Part shown: piece by piece, positions 11,396 through 22,535 of the stretch
How the letters are laid out: the number at the start of each line of letters is the position of its first letter
How positions within the stretch are numbered: the stretch's first letter is position 1
From: Limnoperna fortunei
Taxonomy: Eukaryota > Mollusca > Bivalvia > Mytilida > Modiolidae
Direction: 5' to 3'
Length of the DNA: 64,000 nt
Assembly: GCA_944474755.1 (NCBI GenBank)
Contig: OX104123.1
Span: 17,612,275-17,676,274 of the forward strand
Made by a program: the position numbers and the translations under genes
The notes under the pieces: model-generated
Database searches by the model: none
Told to the model about the DNA's origin: nothing
The model's input: only the letters and a program-made list of their open reading frames with translations

Positions 11396-12847
11396 AAACA
11401 GGAAGTTGACCAAGGAGGATAAAATCTCCAAACACCATATGGTACTATAGGATAAAGCAATATATCAGGCTTCCGTCTTATCGTTGCTAAGAAAACTGCG
11501 ACAGAAATTTTAGTTAGGACGGACGAACGGAAAAACGGTATACTCACCCCCTTTTTATGTACATGTCGTATTAGAATCGAAAAAATTCATTGGGGGCAAG
11601 AATATATACCGGGTTTACCAAGAGTTTGCCCTTTATGCCCATTTATATACGTCCTATTAGAATAGAAATAATTTATTTTGGGCGACAATATATACCTATT
11701 CTACCAAGGGTATGCCCACATTTTACCCATCGACAACGCTCGGGTTGAAATATTGGGCAAAACGGGCCAACTGGTGGTAAAATCTGTATATATTTAGAGA
11801 CATTTATTTACTTGTTAATTACCAATGTGTCATGGGTACATCAATTATAGATAATTAATCTTCCCATACATTCTAGATAATTTAGAAACGTTTGAAGAAA
11901 AATGTATATTTTTATAATTATTATTAGTGTGTTTTACTTTTAGCAAATGTATGTATAATTAAATGAAATAATTGAATCTTGGCATCTTGTTTCTTACGTT
12001 TACACGTCTGAAGATTCACGTTACATAGCTAATTTAGGTTCTAATCTAATTATTCTTTTCATGGGTACAAGTTTTAACTAATTCACACAACTGCATGCTT
12101 TAGTTTTTTAATAGTTTTAGATTATATACCTATATTGTTTACTTTCACATTAAGATTTTATTTTTTTTTTATTTCGCAACTAATTTTCATCCGAGAGAAA
12201 GCGAATTTTCTCAAGAGGGAGTGATGTAGAGACTAAAGAGATTTTATTGGTTTAAAGATTTTATACAATTAGTCTTTTTGTAGAGGTCAATATAAGTTTT
12301 AATACACCCAAATATTAATATTGACCGACGCCAAAGGCGTAGGTTAATATTAATTTTTGAGATCTATTAAAACTTATATCGACTGATATAAAAGCTTCAA
12401 TTGCTTTATTACATAATAATAATACAAAGTAATTGTTTGTTGTCTCATTGACATTTGCAATAAAATCAATATTTTTGGTATGAAATTTATGTAATTGCAT
12501 AGATATTATGTTCTCATTAACATATTTCATAGTCTCTACTTTTTAATGTTAAAAGTAAAATATGTCGTTTTCAGTTTATCATACTTATAACCCCCCCCCC
12601 TTTTCCCTTCAAAAAAAAAAAAGAAAAAGAAACAAAAGGAAGTCAATATTGGTTTTACTCAAACAAGATAGGAATAAACGGACGGGAGTTTTGGCTGGTC
12701 TTGACAAATAGAAATCATTTTACAAATTTATTATGTAATAATATTATTAGTGTGCCTGGAAAATGTCCGCGTAACAACTTGAAAGCCTTGGTGTTTTCGT
12801 CATCAGTAAAATCTATGGTCAGCATTTCTATGAGAAGGTCAAGTGTT
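11396..12847. other. No gene; foldback and homopolymers
   Basis: AT-rich sequence. An imperfect foldback spans about 12288-12382, with arms ATATAAGTTTTAATA and TATTAAAACTTATAT around TTAATATTGACC/GGTTAATATTAA. The wider region is bracketed by GTAGAGACT and AGTCTCTAC (12229 and 12531). A C-run followed by A-runs lies at 12590-12630. No coding feature is supported. Confidence 0.45.
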
Positions 12848-13066
12848 TTGTGGCAGATTTCAGTTTTTATACATTCAGATTCCTATTTTTGGGTTTTTAC
12901 CTGTTTATTAACTTAATTTCTTATATTTTTGAGATATGTTTCAGTGCTTCCATGTTTTCTCGTGTTTCCGTAATTTCTACTGGTCCTGTAGGGAAATTTG
13001 TTAAATTCAACCAGTGAGTTCCGAGTTTTTCTGATACTCGGGCTTTTTCTTTACATGCTATGACCT
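12848..13066 (+). repeat. Dispersed repeat, copy 1
   Basis: About 220 bp from GTGGCAGATTTCAG to GGGCTTTTTCTTTACATGC. It is repeated at 13959-14630, where it is interrupted by a TIR element. The uninterrupted copy serves as the empty-site reference. Confidence 0.8.
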
Positions 13067-13328
13067 CTGTAATAATATAATATGATTTGAGTTTTATATT
13101 GGTCTACGCATGATCTTCTTTAGTTGTTATTTTCAAATACATACATATTGTAAGAGAAATAACCGAATTTAATATGTCATAAAAGTTGACATAAAACTTA
13201 TACTGTTTAAACAATCTTATTGTATTTTTATAATTACACGTTATATATGTATATATATATATATTATAATGTCACCTCAATTACATGTACATGCAACAAA
13301 CAAAACCGATGTTGTAATTTGACATTAT

Positions 13329-13610
13329 ATGGTGGATAAAGTACGATTTGATTTTCAAAGACTCGCACCTTTCAAATATTTTTTTAGAATGGAACGACCA
13401 GAATTTACTCGTGGGTTTAGTTGTCCTGTAGATAAGCCATTTCGGACGCTACCACATTATCAAAAAGACTGGAGGACACACAAGCCTATGATAAAGGTGT
13501 TTACGTGCCCAGCCTGTCCACAAAACTATCAGGAGCGCTCGAATCTGAGGAGGCACCTAATTAGGAGTCATCGTTACGGTGAACTTTATGCAACCCGGAA
13601 AGCATCTTGA
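13329..13610 (+). CDS. Small C2H2 zinc-finger ORF
   Basis: This 93-codon frame starts MVDKVRFDF. It contains one good C2H2 finger: C60-x2-C63-x12-H76-x4-H81 in the segment FTCPACPQNYQERSNLRRH. An upstream Cys/His-poor segment (C32, H43, H51) may be a decayed finger. Such fingers bind nucleic acid, so a nuclear role is inferred. Length is far below typical zinc-finger proteins; it could be a single exon, a transposon-derived fragment or a small gene. It lies between two direct copies of a 220-bp repeat. No promoter or polyA signal is evident. Confidence 0.4.
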   Translation: MVDKVRFDFQRLAPFKYFFRMERPEFTRGFSCPVDKPFRTLPHYQKDWRTHKPMIKVFTCPACPQNYQERSNLRRHLIRSHRYGELYATRKAS

Positions 13611-13958
13611 ACAGAAAGTAAGCTCATACAGAATTCTGGTTACTTATCTAGAGGGATGTTGCCTCCAACAGGAATCAGAACTGAGGTCAGGGAGGTCATA
13701 GACGTATCAATCACTGCCCACTGGATCAGCATCAGGAGAGTACATCATTCCGTTAGTGGAGGAAATCCCAAGGGACGTGGATGTCGAGATGGATTGGTGA
13801 AAACGGAGGGTTTCAGTTTGTTTCTGTGCCAATTAAGGACTTGGGATTATAATTGATGTTATGTAATGTGTGTTTTATTATTATTTTATAATTAAATTGG
13901 ATATTTATAGGTAACTTTACAACCAAATATGATATACTTGGTTTTAAGGTGGGGTATG

Positions 13959-14630
13959 TGGCAGATTTCAGTTTTATACATTTAGATTATTTCATATTTT
14001 TGGGTTTTTACCTGTTAATTAACTTAGTTTCTCGTATTTTTGAATTAGTTTTCAGTTCATATATATTTCCGTAATTTCTACTGGTCCTGTAGGGAAATTT
14101 GTTAAATTCAACCAGTGTGCAGACTTGCCTACCCATGTCAGGCAAAAAAAGTAAGGCACTCCCCCAAAATCGTAATTTGAGGTGAAAATAGTAAAGCATA
14201 TATTAAGTGTTAAAAAGGTGGTAATATATATTGTTGAAACTGCATATTTTTGTTGTCTTTAATTTTAAACAAATAATAACCTAATGGACACATCAGTTCA
14301 ATGTGTTGACTTTTTGTTTAAAGCTGTATATTTTAAACTTGTCCCTGAAGCTTCAATTTAAACACACAATTTCAAAGAACACAACATCGACAGGAAAGTT
14401 AACATATATGTTTGAAATAACAGGAAGCGGAAATGGCAATGTAAAGATAATACACAGAGTCAAACTAAAAATGACGAAACGAAAATGACAAAAATCCGCA
14501 TTTTTGAAAAATCGTAATGGCGTAATATAGCCTTAAAAATCGGGAGTCTTACGCCAAAATCGTTAAGGGTAGGCAAGTCTGTGTGTGTTTTCCGAGTTTT
14601 CCTGATACTCGGGCTTTTTCTTTACTTGCT
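13959..14630 (+). repeat. Dispersed repeat, copy 2, interrupted
   Basis: Same 220-bp repeat as 12848-13066, split after AACCAGTGTG by a 462-bp insertion. Similarity resumes at TTCCGAGTTTTCCTGATACT. Confidence 0.8.
14120..14581. mobile_element. Short TIR transposon, 462 bp
   Basis: Terminal inverted repeats CAGACTTGCCTACCC and GGGTAGGCAAGTCTG are perfect over 15 bp. The flanks repeat TGTG, so a short target duplication is possible but blurred by the TG run. The empty site at about 13015 confirms insertion. No transposase; non-autonomous class II element, superfamily not assigned. Confidence 0.75.
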
Positions 14631-15450
14631 ATGAGAGCATCGTTACGTTACTTTGTAAAGCCTCTTTTCAATAGAAGTTTTGTTAACTTTATTTTAATTG
14701 ACTTAAATTTTGTTAAAGTACTCTTGATTAAGCTTAATATTTTTAGCAGATCAACAACTTCTTTCGTATATAACGCCGTGAATTTTTCATTTCAGCGCTT
14801 TTCCATTACAAGAGTCACAGTCTTTACAGACTACTTAAAGTAGGGTGCAACTTGCGTGCCTGTTTTTAGCTACAGCGTGCCTGCCGTTGCAATTGGCTTC
14901 TTTGTAATTTTTCAAGGAAGATCATTTTTCCACTTTTACGGAAACTGCTCTACCCATCTGGTGCAATTACTTGAAATTAGGCAGTTCTTTTCGAAATGTT
15001 AAGCTAAAGCCTAAAGTATTTATAAACTGAAATGTTAAGGTCTAAATTTTGTTTTAGGAATAACTTGTGTACACTTCAAGTAAGAAAGTCACCTTTTCGA
15101 TTGAAAATAGGATTTATAACTTGGAAATGCCACATACCAATTTAAATTGGGAGTTTTAAAGTTTAAATACTTTACATGTTTAAAGTATCTTGATGTTTTC
15201 ATAATCAACTGATGTAAATATTATTTATTAAACTATCAAAACTTTGTATAACTTTCGTTGGCAGAGACACAGGTCCTGTGAACGAACTCATTACTTTATA
15301 GATGGGAACAAAATGAAACTTAGTGCAGCCTAAAAGAGTCACTTGGCAAACAAATCCACTTGGTGTCCGTTCATAGATTTTCATGTCAAGATTAATAAAA
15401 TGGTTGTCTGGTTCATTTAGGTTGGGTTGTTTTGGTTGGATTTACTTCTT
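14631..15450. other. No gene seen
   Basis: AT-rich. No domain, splice-bounded exon or repeat relative was recognised. Confidence 0.5.
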
Positions 15451-16388
15451 AACCAGAGGCTCTTAAGAGCCTGTATCGCTCACCTGATTTTATAGGCAAG
15501 GAAGATGGCATTTCCCAGATGTTAAAGTAAGTCCTGTAATTTTCAATAAACTTTAAATAGGACCATCCAAACAATATTACTAGAAAGCTTTGTTTCATTG
15601 GTTAACCAGTTGTATAGAGAAGATTTTTTTTATTTGCCCATAGGGTCCTCTGTTAAACTAAGTCCTGCGGCGGAGGTGGCCATTTTGAATTTCCAATTGC
15701 CATAAAAAACATAAACTTTATAAAGGACCATCCAAACAATATTGCTAGTAAGTTTTTGTTTCCATTGATTAACCGGTTTCAGAGAAGAAGCCTTTAAAAA
15801 CTTTTTCCCATAGGGTCCTCTGTTAAACTAAGTCCTGCGGTAGGGGCCATTTTGAATTTCCAATTGCCATAAAAAACAAACTTTATAGAGGACCATCCAA
15901 ACAATATTGCTAGTAAGTTTTGTTTCCATTGGTTGGCCGGTTTCAGAAAAGAAGCCTTTCAAACTTTTTCCCATAGGGTCCTATGTTAAATTAAGCCCTG
16001 CGGTGGCAGCCATTTTGAATTTCCAATTCCCATCTAAAACACAAACTTTATAGAGGACCATCCAAACAATATTGCTAGTAAGTTTTGTTTTGATTGGTTA
16101 AACGGTTTCAGAGAAGAAGCCCTTTTTAACTTTTTTCCCATAGGGTCCTATGTTAAACTAAGTCTTGAGGTGGCGGCCATATTGGTATACCAATCAAAAT
16201 AAAAAACACAAACTTTGTAAAGGTCCATCCAATGAACATTATGGCCAAGTTTGGTTTCAATTGGCCAAGTGGTTTCAGAGAAGAAGATTAAAATGTAAAA
16301 AGTTTACAGACGCCGACGACGACGACGCCGACGGACGCAAAGTGATAACAATAGCTCACATGACCCTTTGTGTCAGGTGAGCTAAAAA
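15451..16388 (+). mobile_element. Tandem-core element, HINE/pearl-like, 167-bp units
   Basis: Left palindrome AGGCTCTTAAGAGCCT is followed by GTATCGCTCACCTGA. Right end is GACGACGAC-rich, then hairpin TGACCCTTTGTGTCA and GGTGAGCTAAAAA. The core is about 4 units of roughly 167 bp, each with CCCATAGGGTCCT, GCCATTTTGAATTTCCAATT and GGACCATCCAAACAATATT. Same ends as the element at 7409 but a different core, so the two share arms, not cargo. Confidence 0.75.
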
Positions 16389-17385
16389 GCTGAAAAGTAA
16401 CAACACAAGTAAAACAAGACCAAACAATTTTAACTCAGAAACTATTAAGTAACCCCTCCTATTACAGTTTAGTTGGACGTTGAATGATAAACATGTATTG
16501 AAATTGTAATGTAAAGAATGTGAGCTTATTCCCCATTTATAACTTCCAGAACATGTGACAGTATTTACGTGTAGTATTTGAGTGTGAAACAAGAGAATAT
16601 CATGATACCATTAACGAATGCCCCAAAGAAACCGTAAAACCATACACTACGAAATAGAAAAACTTGACCCTCCGATAGCATGATGTAGGTCCTACCAACT
16701 TGGACGCCGAGGCGACCTCGGAATATCTCCCTAGCAGTGGCTGGGGGCAACGCATTTGGTGGATTCGCGAAGGGACTGTACGGTTATATCTCGTAGAATG
16801 TGACAGTCCTATATGTTTTTGAGAACACATTTGTCGCCAATGTTTGGGGCTAAACACTCGGAAAAAATATAGCCTTCCATAGGTTCCAGTCTTAAATAGT
16901 TGTGGCTCTGACATATAGTTAGCAGCTCACGGACCTACTAATTGGAAACCAGTGCTTTATGTGGCATGTCTCAGTTTTGAACGTACACTAACCAACTAAA
17001 AAATTTTTTTGTAGCTCAATAACAAAAATTATTTTCTGCAGCTCATTGTACATGCTATATATATATATATTACGAAGAAACGAGTTTATATATGCTCTAA
17101 ATTTAAACATTTGGATACCATTGCATGAAAAGTCACGTGTGCCTGTTAAACTGAAAGCCATGCAATAACCAACCACAATTACAGTAAAACAACCTAAATT
17201 ATGTCAAATTGTATGTATTTTGATTTTCACTTCAAAACAATAGCAGGACTTTGAATCAGATTAGACGATTATCGGTCGCACCATAATAAGCATCACCCTC
17301 CTTATTCATCACCAAATATGTGTGGTGATACTAGTGTTTCAAATACACTTTCTCAACTTGGAAGCCTGTGCTATTAATTGATTGA
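16389..17385. other. No supported gene
   Basis: Contains overlapping minus-strand frames near 16565-16914 in a locally GC-richer patch, and a TA microsatellite near 17055. Neither frame has a recognisable domain or splice context. Confidence 0.45.
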
Positions 17386-17660
17386 TTGTATTGATAGGGC
17401 AGTATTTTAACTATATTCAGAACGAGAACACAAGTTGATAAACAGTAAATCAGAAAGATGCTACATAGGGAGGGTCTTTATCTTGCAAGGAGCGTGGAAT
17501 TCTCCAAACACGGTACACACTACGGTCTGCGGCCAGAATTTACCATATTATGACCTGCCATACTGGGATGGTTCCAAGTGCTCGAACCATATATCAGCCC
17601 AGCGCATTCCAAGGTGGCAGACAAGGGAGACGCTCTCAATTAGATCTGGTGGTCACAATA
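17386..17660 (-). mobile_element. SINE-1 copy, reverse and diverged
   Basis: The tail relic (AGTATTTTAACTATATTCAGAAC) and the body landmarks TCTTTATCTTGCAAGGAGCG and CCAAACACGGTACACACTAC identify a decayed reverse-oriented copy of the SINE-1 body. The tail stem is no longer complementary. Confidence 0.65.
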
Positions 17661-18109
17661 CGGAAAGCCAGCATGTCAAAAATGTACTGTTTTATCCCCA
17701 TGGTGGGTCATTTTCTCGGTGAATAATTCCCCACTGATGACAATACTTTTTTCATTGATTTTGTTTTCTTTTTTTGAATGTGGCTACTTTCTAAAAAATT
17801 TCAGTTGTATCGTGCTGTCCAGTTGTTATTGACTGAGGAGATCTGTTGATCAGCATTATCCGAATTTAGTCTTTATTATGCAGCATTCATTAAACAATAC
17901 TCCCTTTGCTGACATCAAAAAGTTGATCAAAGATATGTGTATATGTTGACAACGAAAAGAATAGGAATTAGAGCCGGGTTGGTTGGTAAGCCGTACATAT
18001 TGCAGCGACCTAGGCAGGAACCAACCCGTTATTCGTAACTCCAACCCGAAACTACCAGGTCTAGCTGAGATTGATGGTTAACATGAAGTACTCGGTGGAC
18101 ATTACTGTA
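17661..18109 (+). repeat. Diverged coding-like module
   Basis: About 17930-18080 is the most diverged relative of the module in the first 6 kb (VDNEKNR, then RVG, then KLPG with several indels). The remainder of the interval holds no supported feature. Confidence 0.5.
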
Positions 18110-18520
18110 CTGACTTGAGGAGGTGACCTTACTGAGTGACGACGCGAACTCGGAGGATGTGACCATACCTCGTAACGACGAGGACAGTAGGACTTGAACT
18201 TGCCGAGAAAAACAAGAACTGACGATTTGACCTTAATGAGTGACGACGAGGACTCTGAGGACGTGACCTTAATGAGTAAAAACGAGCACTGACGATTTGA
18301 CAATACTGAGTATAAACGAGCACTGACGTGACCTTACCTAGTAAAAACGAGGACTGAGGATTTGACCTTGCTGATTAAAAACGAAGACTAAGGATTTGAC
18401 CTTACAAAGTGACGACGAGGACTCTTAGGACGTGACCTTACTGAGTAAAAACGAGGATTGAGGATTTGACATTACTGAGTGACGAGGACTCCCAGGGACG
18501 TGACATTAATGAGTAAGTAG
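18110..18520 (+). repeat. Minisatellite with acidic reading frame
   Basis: An irregular tandem repeat of roughly 30-50 bp, built from GTGACCTTAATGAGTGACGA, CGAGGACT and AGTAAAAACGAG. In one frame the units read VTLMSDDEDSED-like acidic peptides, but stops break the frame. The same motif occurs singly near 2380-2440 and 6330-6430. Confidence 0.75.
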
Positions 18521-18990
18521 GACTCTGCTTTCAGAAAACAGAGAAATAGCACAATAGATCATGTAACATAGAGCAAAAAATGTGCATACAAACATTGTTA
18601 GTTTTTGGAATATTGGACAATGATCAACAGTGGGACAAGGTTCGGTCCAAAGAAACTATTTTAACCTGGCACAATTATATGTACCTGTCCTTATCCAGGG
18701 TTTTTTGCAAAGTTTGTTTGTCCTTGTCCATAATTTGTATTGAATTGTGCACATTAATTTTTACTAGTTGCAATTTATAAAAACAATGACTTGAGCTCTA
18801 ATTTTAAAGCTTTCGGGTGTTTTTATAGCAGGTTTTTAAATTATTTTTTTCCTTTATGTATTAATCCCTTAAAATTCATAAAAATCAGCAGTGGTTTTCA
18901 CAAAGTCACAATACATCAAAACATAGGACATCGATACCTATGATCAGTAGTAAAATGATGCATGTACAAAATAATGTTCACAATTTTTTT
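18521..18990. other. No gene seen
   Basis: AT-rich. Nothing recognised. Confidence 0.5.
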
Positions 18991-19003
18991 TCTATGTAAT
19001 TTC

Positions 19004-19506
19004 GCCCCGTGCGGGATCCGGGTGGCTAAAAGAATAGACCGCAGTCGCGCTAGCTTGTCGTAAAAGGCGACTAAATAGCGCCCAGTACCCTGACCGGCGT
19101 GTCAGGTCGGTATGCCAAAAGACCGACTGGGATGTGTGCCCCAGGTGGTTGAATGATGTACCCCTAGAAAGCTGGGGTTGTCAGGCCATAATACGGAAAA
19201 CCTGACCGCAAACCATATTAGTGCACCGTGTTCTGAAAAATGCCACGTTCCTCGCACGTTAAAGAACGCTGCTGTAGTATTCGCTATGAGTAGGGATTTC
19301 GATCCCGCTACAGGAGGCTGAATTGCCCGACCCTATCCATCCTCCCATTTGCCAGTGGCAATCTAAAATCCGTTACCCCTATTTTTCCTTGTGTCCCATC
19401 CCATTTTTATTCATCATCATTTCATGTTCATTTTATCATCCATTTCATGTTCATCGCCTGAATATAGCTGAAATATTGCTGCTCGGGCGATCAATCAATC
19501 AATCAA
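19004..19506 (+). mobile_element. Complete SINE-1a with TSD
   Basis: Bounded by a 13-bp direct repeat TCTATGTAATTTC (18991-19003 and 19507-19519), which marks retroposition. Head GCCCCGTGCGGGATCCGGGT contains a loose pol III A-box-like TGGCTAAAAG. A weak B-box-like ATTTCGATCCC lies some 250 bp further on, so the promoter type is uncertain. The tail is a hairpin with stem CGCC/GGCG around AATATAGCTGAAATATTGC, then (ATCA)n. A second copy at 44714-45232 is almost identical. No protein coding. Confidence 0.9.
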
Positions 19507-19519
19507 TCTATGTAATTTC

Positions 19520-20020
19520 ATTTAAAAATGTTTTTGAATGGTTTTAAAGCGGTATATAAATATTGTTCCTTACACATACTGGCAACGGAGCATTTAAATT
19601 TACCCCCTGTACAAGGTGTCTCCCTCAAATCTTGTTTTTATCCAATATTCATAACCCATCTTTTGTTGCCATAAATATATTTTAAAAGGCTTTAAGACTG
19701 TAATGACATACCTGTTTAAAATGTAAGAAGAAAATGCTACGGACAGTTTCTTTTAAGACTAGAAGATTAAGATAAGGAAAAGATGACCATAATAATAACT
19801 AGGTTTTACTATTAATCTATGCTATTGTGGTAGTTTATTAAAGGTTAAAATATATGGACAATTGAAAAAAAAACACGATAAATAATGTAAGCACATGTTT
19901 AATGTGATTCCTTGCTCAATTATGCTAAACATTTTTAATTGTTCACAAGTATAAGGGAAAGTGAGCACTATTACATAGTAATCTAGCATAGTGTAATAAA
20001 GTGTATCATTAATTATACAG
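19520..20020. other. No gene seen
   Basis: AT-rich. No coding or repeat feature was recognised. Confidence 0.5.
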
Positions 20021-20375
20021 GGAGTAACCCTTAAGCAATGGTATTGGAGTCGTAGATGTCACCGATTCCTCTGCTGTGCGTGTTCCAGTACTACTAGTAC
20101 TGGCAGTAGCATGGATACTCGGGAAAGCATCGTCGTTTAGCTTAACTTTCTTAGGTTTTCTGCCCATTTGTTCGACCTCGAAGCGAAGTATAAATGGAAA
20201 GCATTCTGCAGAAAAATGAAACGAGCGAAGAAAATTCCGATGAACCTGGCCAATTTGCACGTTTCACTTTCACTAAGTCTATCCTCTTACGTCGCAGACC
20301 TGGCTCCTTTGGGAAAGTATGCATCGAATGTCCGTCTGCATGCGCATTCCTACAGTTGGCAGCTACACATCTTAT
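20009..20375 (-). pseudogene. THAP-domain exon, frameshifted
   Basis: On the minus strand the N-terminal half reads CVAANC (C-x4-C), then RNAHADGHSMHTFPKEPGLR, RKRIDLVKVKRANWP. After a frameshift near 20225 it continues SFHFSAECF, VEQMGRKPKKVKLNDDAFPS, IHATAST. This is the order of a THAP zinc-coordinating DNA-binding domain (C2CH, FPK box, W-P, H-F, basic stretch, AxPSIxxxxST). The third zinc Cys expected just before SFHF is lost at the frameshift, so the domain should not fold. THAP domains occur in host regulators and P-element-like transposases; context does not decide which. No second exon was found. Confidence 0.7.
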
Positions 20376-20896
20376 CCCCCCAATTCAGAATTTTTTTTAA
20401 TTTTAAGAAATACATGTGGCCAATAGAACTTATTTGATTTTGCTAGTTAATTCAAATTAAAAACAAAATTATTGCCTGCCAAAGTTCACAGGTACGCCTT
20501 TCTTGTTAGTTTCCGTCTGTCCCTGATCTTCTGTCTTATCTCACCCCTGTTGGTACATTTGTTTCAATAGAAGCCCTGAAAAAGGATAATAAATCCTGTA
20601 ATATTAACTTCATCTGCATGTTTACAGTGCTGTTCTGGCTTAAGCATTTACTTTGGCAGCAAATTGCAAGGTTGATAATTTTTCTCCAAAATTGTTGAGA
20701 ATTCATGAATTCCTGAAAAGTACCTAGAAGTCTCAGGAATTACAGTCTTGAAAATTCTCACGGAATTATTCCCAGACAATCTCAGGAAATATCAGGAATT
20801 TAGATGAAGAATAAAATCATGAAAATCAGGAGCATTGCTTCAATTTCTTTGTTCAGGAAAGTGCTGAGAAGTCTTGTTCCAATACTTTACCATTTT
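20376..20896. other. No gene seen
   Basis: AT-rich. Repeated CAGGAATT-type words occur near 20700-20800. No feature is supported. Confidence 0.4.
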
Positions 20897-21284
20897 ATGC
20901 CCCCGCGACGACTTGTCGGGGGGCATTAAGTTTTACTCATGTCCGTCCGTCTGTCCGTACGTACGTACTTACGTCCGAACGAATTTCCGTCAAGCTTTTC
21001 TCAGAAACCGTTTGAAATTTGGCAGGGTGGTTCAGTATCACAAGTTGAACGTCATAAGCGACTTTCAGACCTGTCAGACAACTACTTCCTGTTTGTGACT
21101 TCATTTGTACGTAAATATGTCCGTCCGTATGTACGAATTTCCGTCAAGCTTTTCTCTGAAACCGTACATGAGAACAATTTGAAATTTGGCAGGGTGGTTC
21201 AGTATCACAAGTTGTACGTCCTAAGCAACTTTCAGACCTGTCGGACAACTACTTCCTGTTTGGGACTTCATTTAGCGGGGGCAT
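20897..21284. mobile_element. TIR repeat with CCGT runs
   Basis: Ends are ATGCCCCCGC and GCGGGGGCAT (10-bp perfect inverted repeat). A GTCCGTCCGT/GTACGTACGT microsatellite follows the left end. A segment of about 125 bp (CAAGCTTTTCT, TTTGGCAGGGTGGTTCAGTA, CTTTCAGACCTGTC) occurs twice inside. No transposase. Looks like a MITE whose core was duplicated. Confidence 0.7.
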
Positions 21285-21439
21285 CCCATGGACACATTCT
21301 TTGATTTTTCTTGAGACTTCCTAAAGTACAAAATGCGACATTTCAGGATGTCTCGAGCCAGAATCTTAAGAAGTTCCTGAGATTTTCTCCAGATATCTCA
21401 AGAATTCCTGGAACCATTTCGCAAGGGCAATATTGAGAC

Positions 21440-21760
21440 ATTAGCAATGCAACTAGAAACCATATTTCACATATAAAATCATTCCTGAAGCCTTGGTAAT
21501 GCCTTAAAAACAACAATATCTCACATATAAAATAACTCTGTACACCTAAGCGATGCAATTAAAATCCATATTTAACATTTAAATCAATCTCGAGACTTGA
21601 GCAACGCAACTAGAAACCATATTTCACATAATATAAAATCATGCCTGAAGCCTTGGTAATGCCATAAAAAACAATATCAGATATAAAATCACTCTGGAGA
21701 CCTAAGCGATGCAATTAAAATTCAAATTTAACATATAAAATCAATCTCGAGACTTCCCAA
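21440..21760. repeat. 157-bp tandem duplication
   Basis: Two adjacent units share AACTAGAAACCATATTTCAC, CCTGAAGCCTTGGTAATGCC and CCTAAGCGATGCAATTAAAA. The start-to-start distance is about 157 bp. Confidence 0.75.
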
Positions 21761-22498
21761 GTCAAAGTGAAAGGCAGTGTCTAAACAGTTTTTAAGCCTT
21801 GACAATTTTCAAAATTAGGCAGTTCTTAGACAGTTTTTACCACTTCAGAAAATAGCCAGTTCAATTTGCAGTAAGTTTAAAATAAGCAGTTTTGCTAAGC
21901 CTTCACAGTTCATAGGCAGTTCTTAAGTAGTTGTTAGGCAGTTCTTAGCCAGTTCGTAAGCATTTATATTTACGAAACATTTAAATGAGGTATCTAAAAT
22001 TGCATATTGCTTCATAAATAATCATAAATAACTGCCTAATGCCCCATGAATATTTTTTAAAACTTAAAACTGCCTATAACCTAATGAATATTCACGATGA
22101 ACTGCTAACAACTGTCTGTATTTAAATGAGTATATTATGAAATTAATTATTTAGGTGTTACATTAAATTTTTTCAGAATGTAAACATATAACAAAGTCAT
22201 ATATATGCATTTAAAATTGTGAAGATTTATTTACATACTGCACATGTTAACATAAACATACAATAAAGTCGAACCATTCTGTGAAAGAAGTACAGGAACA
22301 TGCTTATGAATATCTTAACAGTGAATGATTATTATAAAGCAATTAATTGTTCATGAATAAAAATAATATACCTAATTTAGCAACATACCAATTTCCATTA
22401 TTTAATTAATATTTAATTTGTTTAAGGTATTGACATCTTTGAGAATGTATATCCAATTGTATCCATATAATACAAATTGTACATATTTGCAAATAGGG
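21761..22498. other. No gene; CAGTTCTTA-rich stretch
   Basis: Between about 21780 and 21960 the words AGGCAGTTCTTA and CAGTTTTT recur irregularly. The rest is AT-rich, with no feature recognised. Confidence 0.4.
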
Positions 22499-22535
22499 TT
22501 CAGGCAGGGTGTACTCGACTCCAATCTTAATTGAC

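Noticed and set aside
12848..14630. LTR pair flanking a zinc-finger ORF.
   Set aside because: The direct repeats are only 220 bp and lack TG...CA ends, primer site and polypurine tract. They are better read as two copies of a dispersed repeat.
16565..16914. Overlapping minus-strand frames as a membrane protein gene.
   Set aside because: Two overlapping frames with no motif, and hydrophobicity explained by T-rich composition.
18129..18323. Arg/Ser-rich minus-strand proteins at 18.06-18.3 kb.
   Set aside because: They are antisense readings of the minisatellite.
19004..19300. tRNA-derived head of SINE-1a with A and B boxes.
   Set aside because: The A-box match is loose and the only B-box-like sequence lies about 250 bp away, too far for a tRNA head. 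Promoter type is left open.
20939..21304. Open frames of 74 and 121 codons with VRPYVR-type repeats.
   Set aside because: They come from the CCGT/GTAC microsatellite and internal duplication of a TIR repeat, not from a gene.
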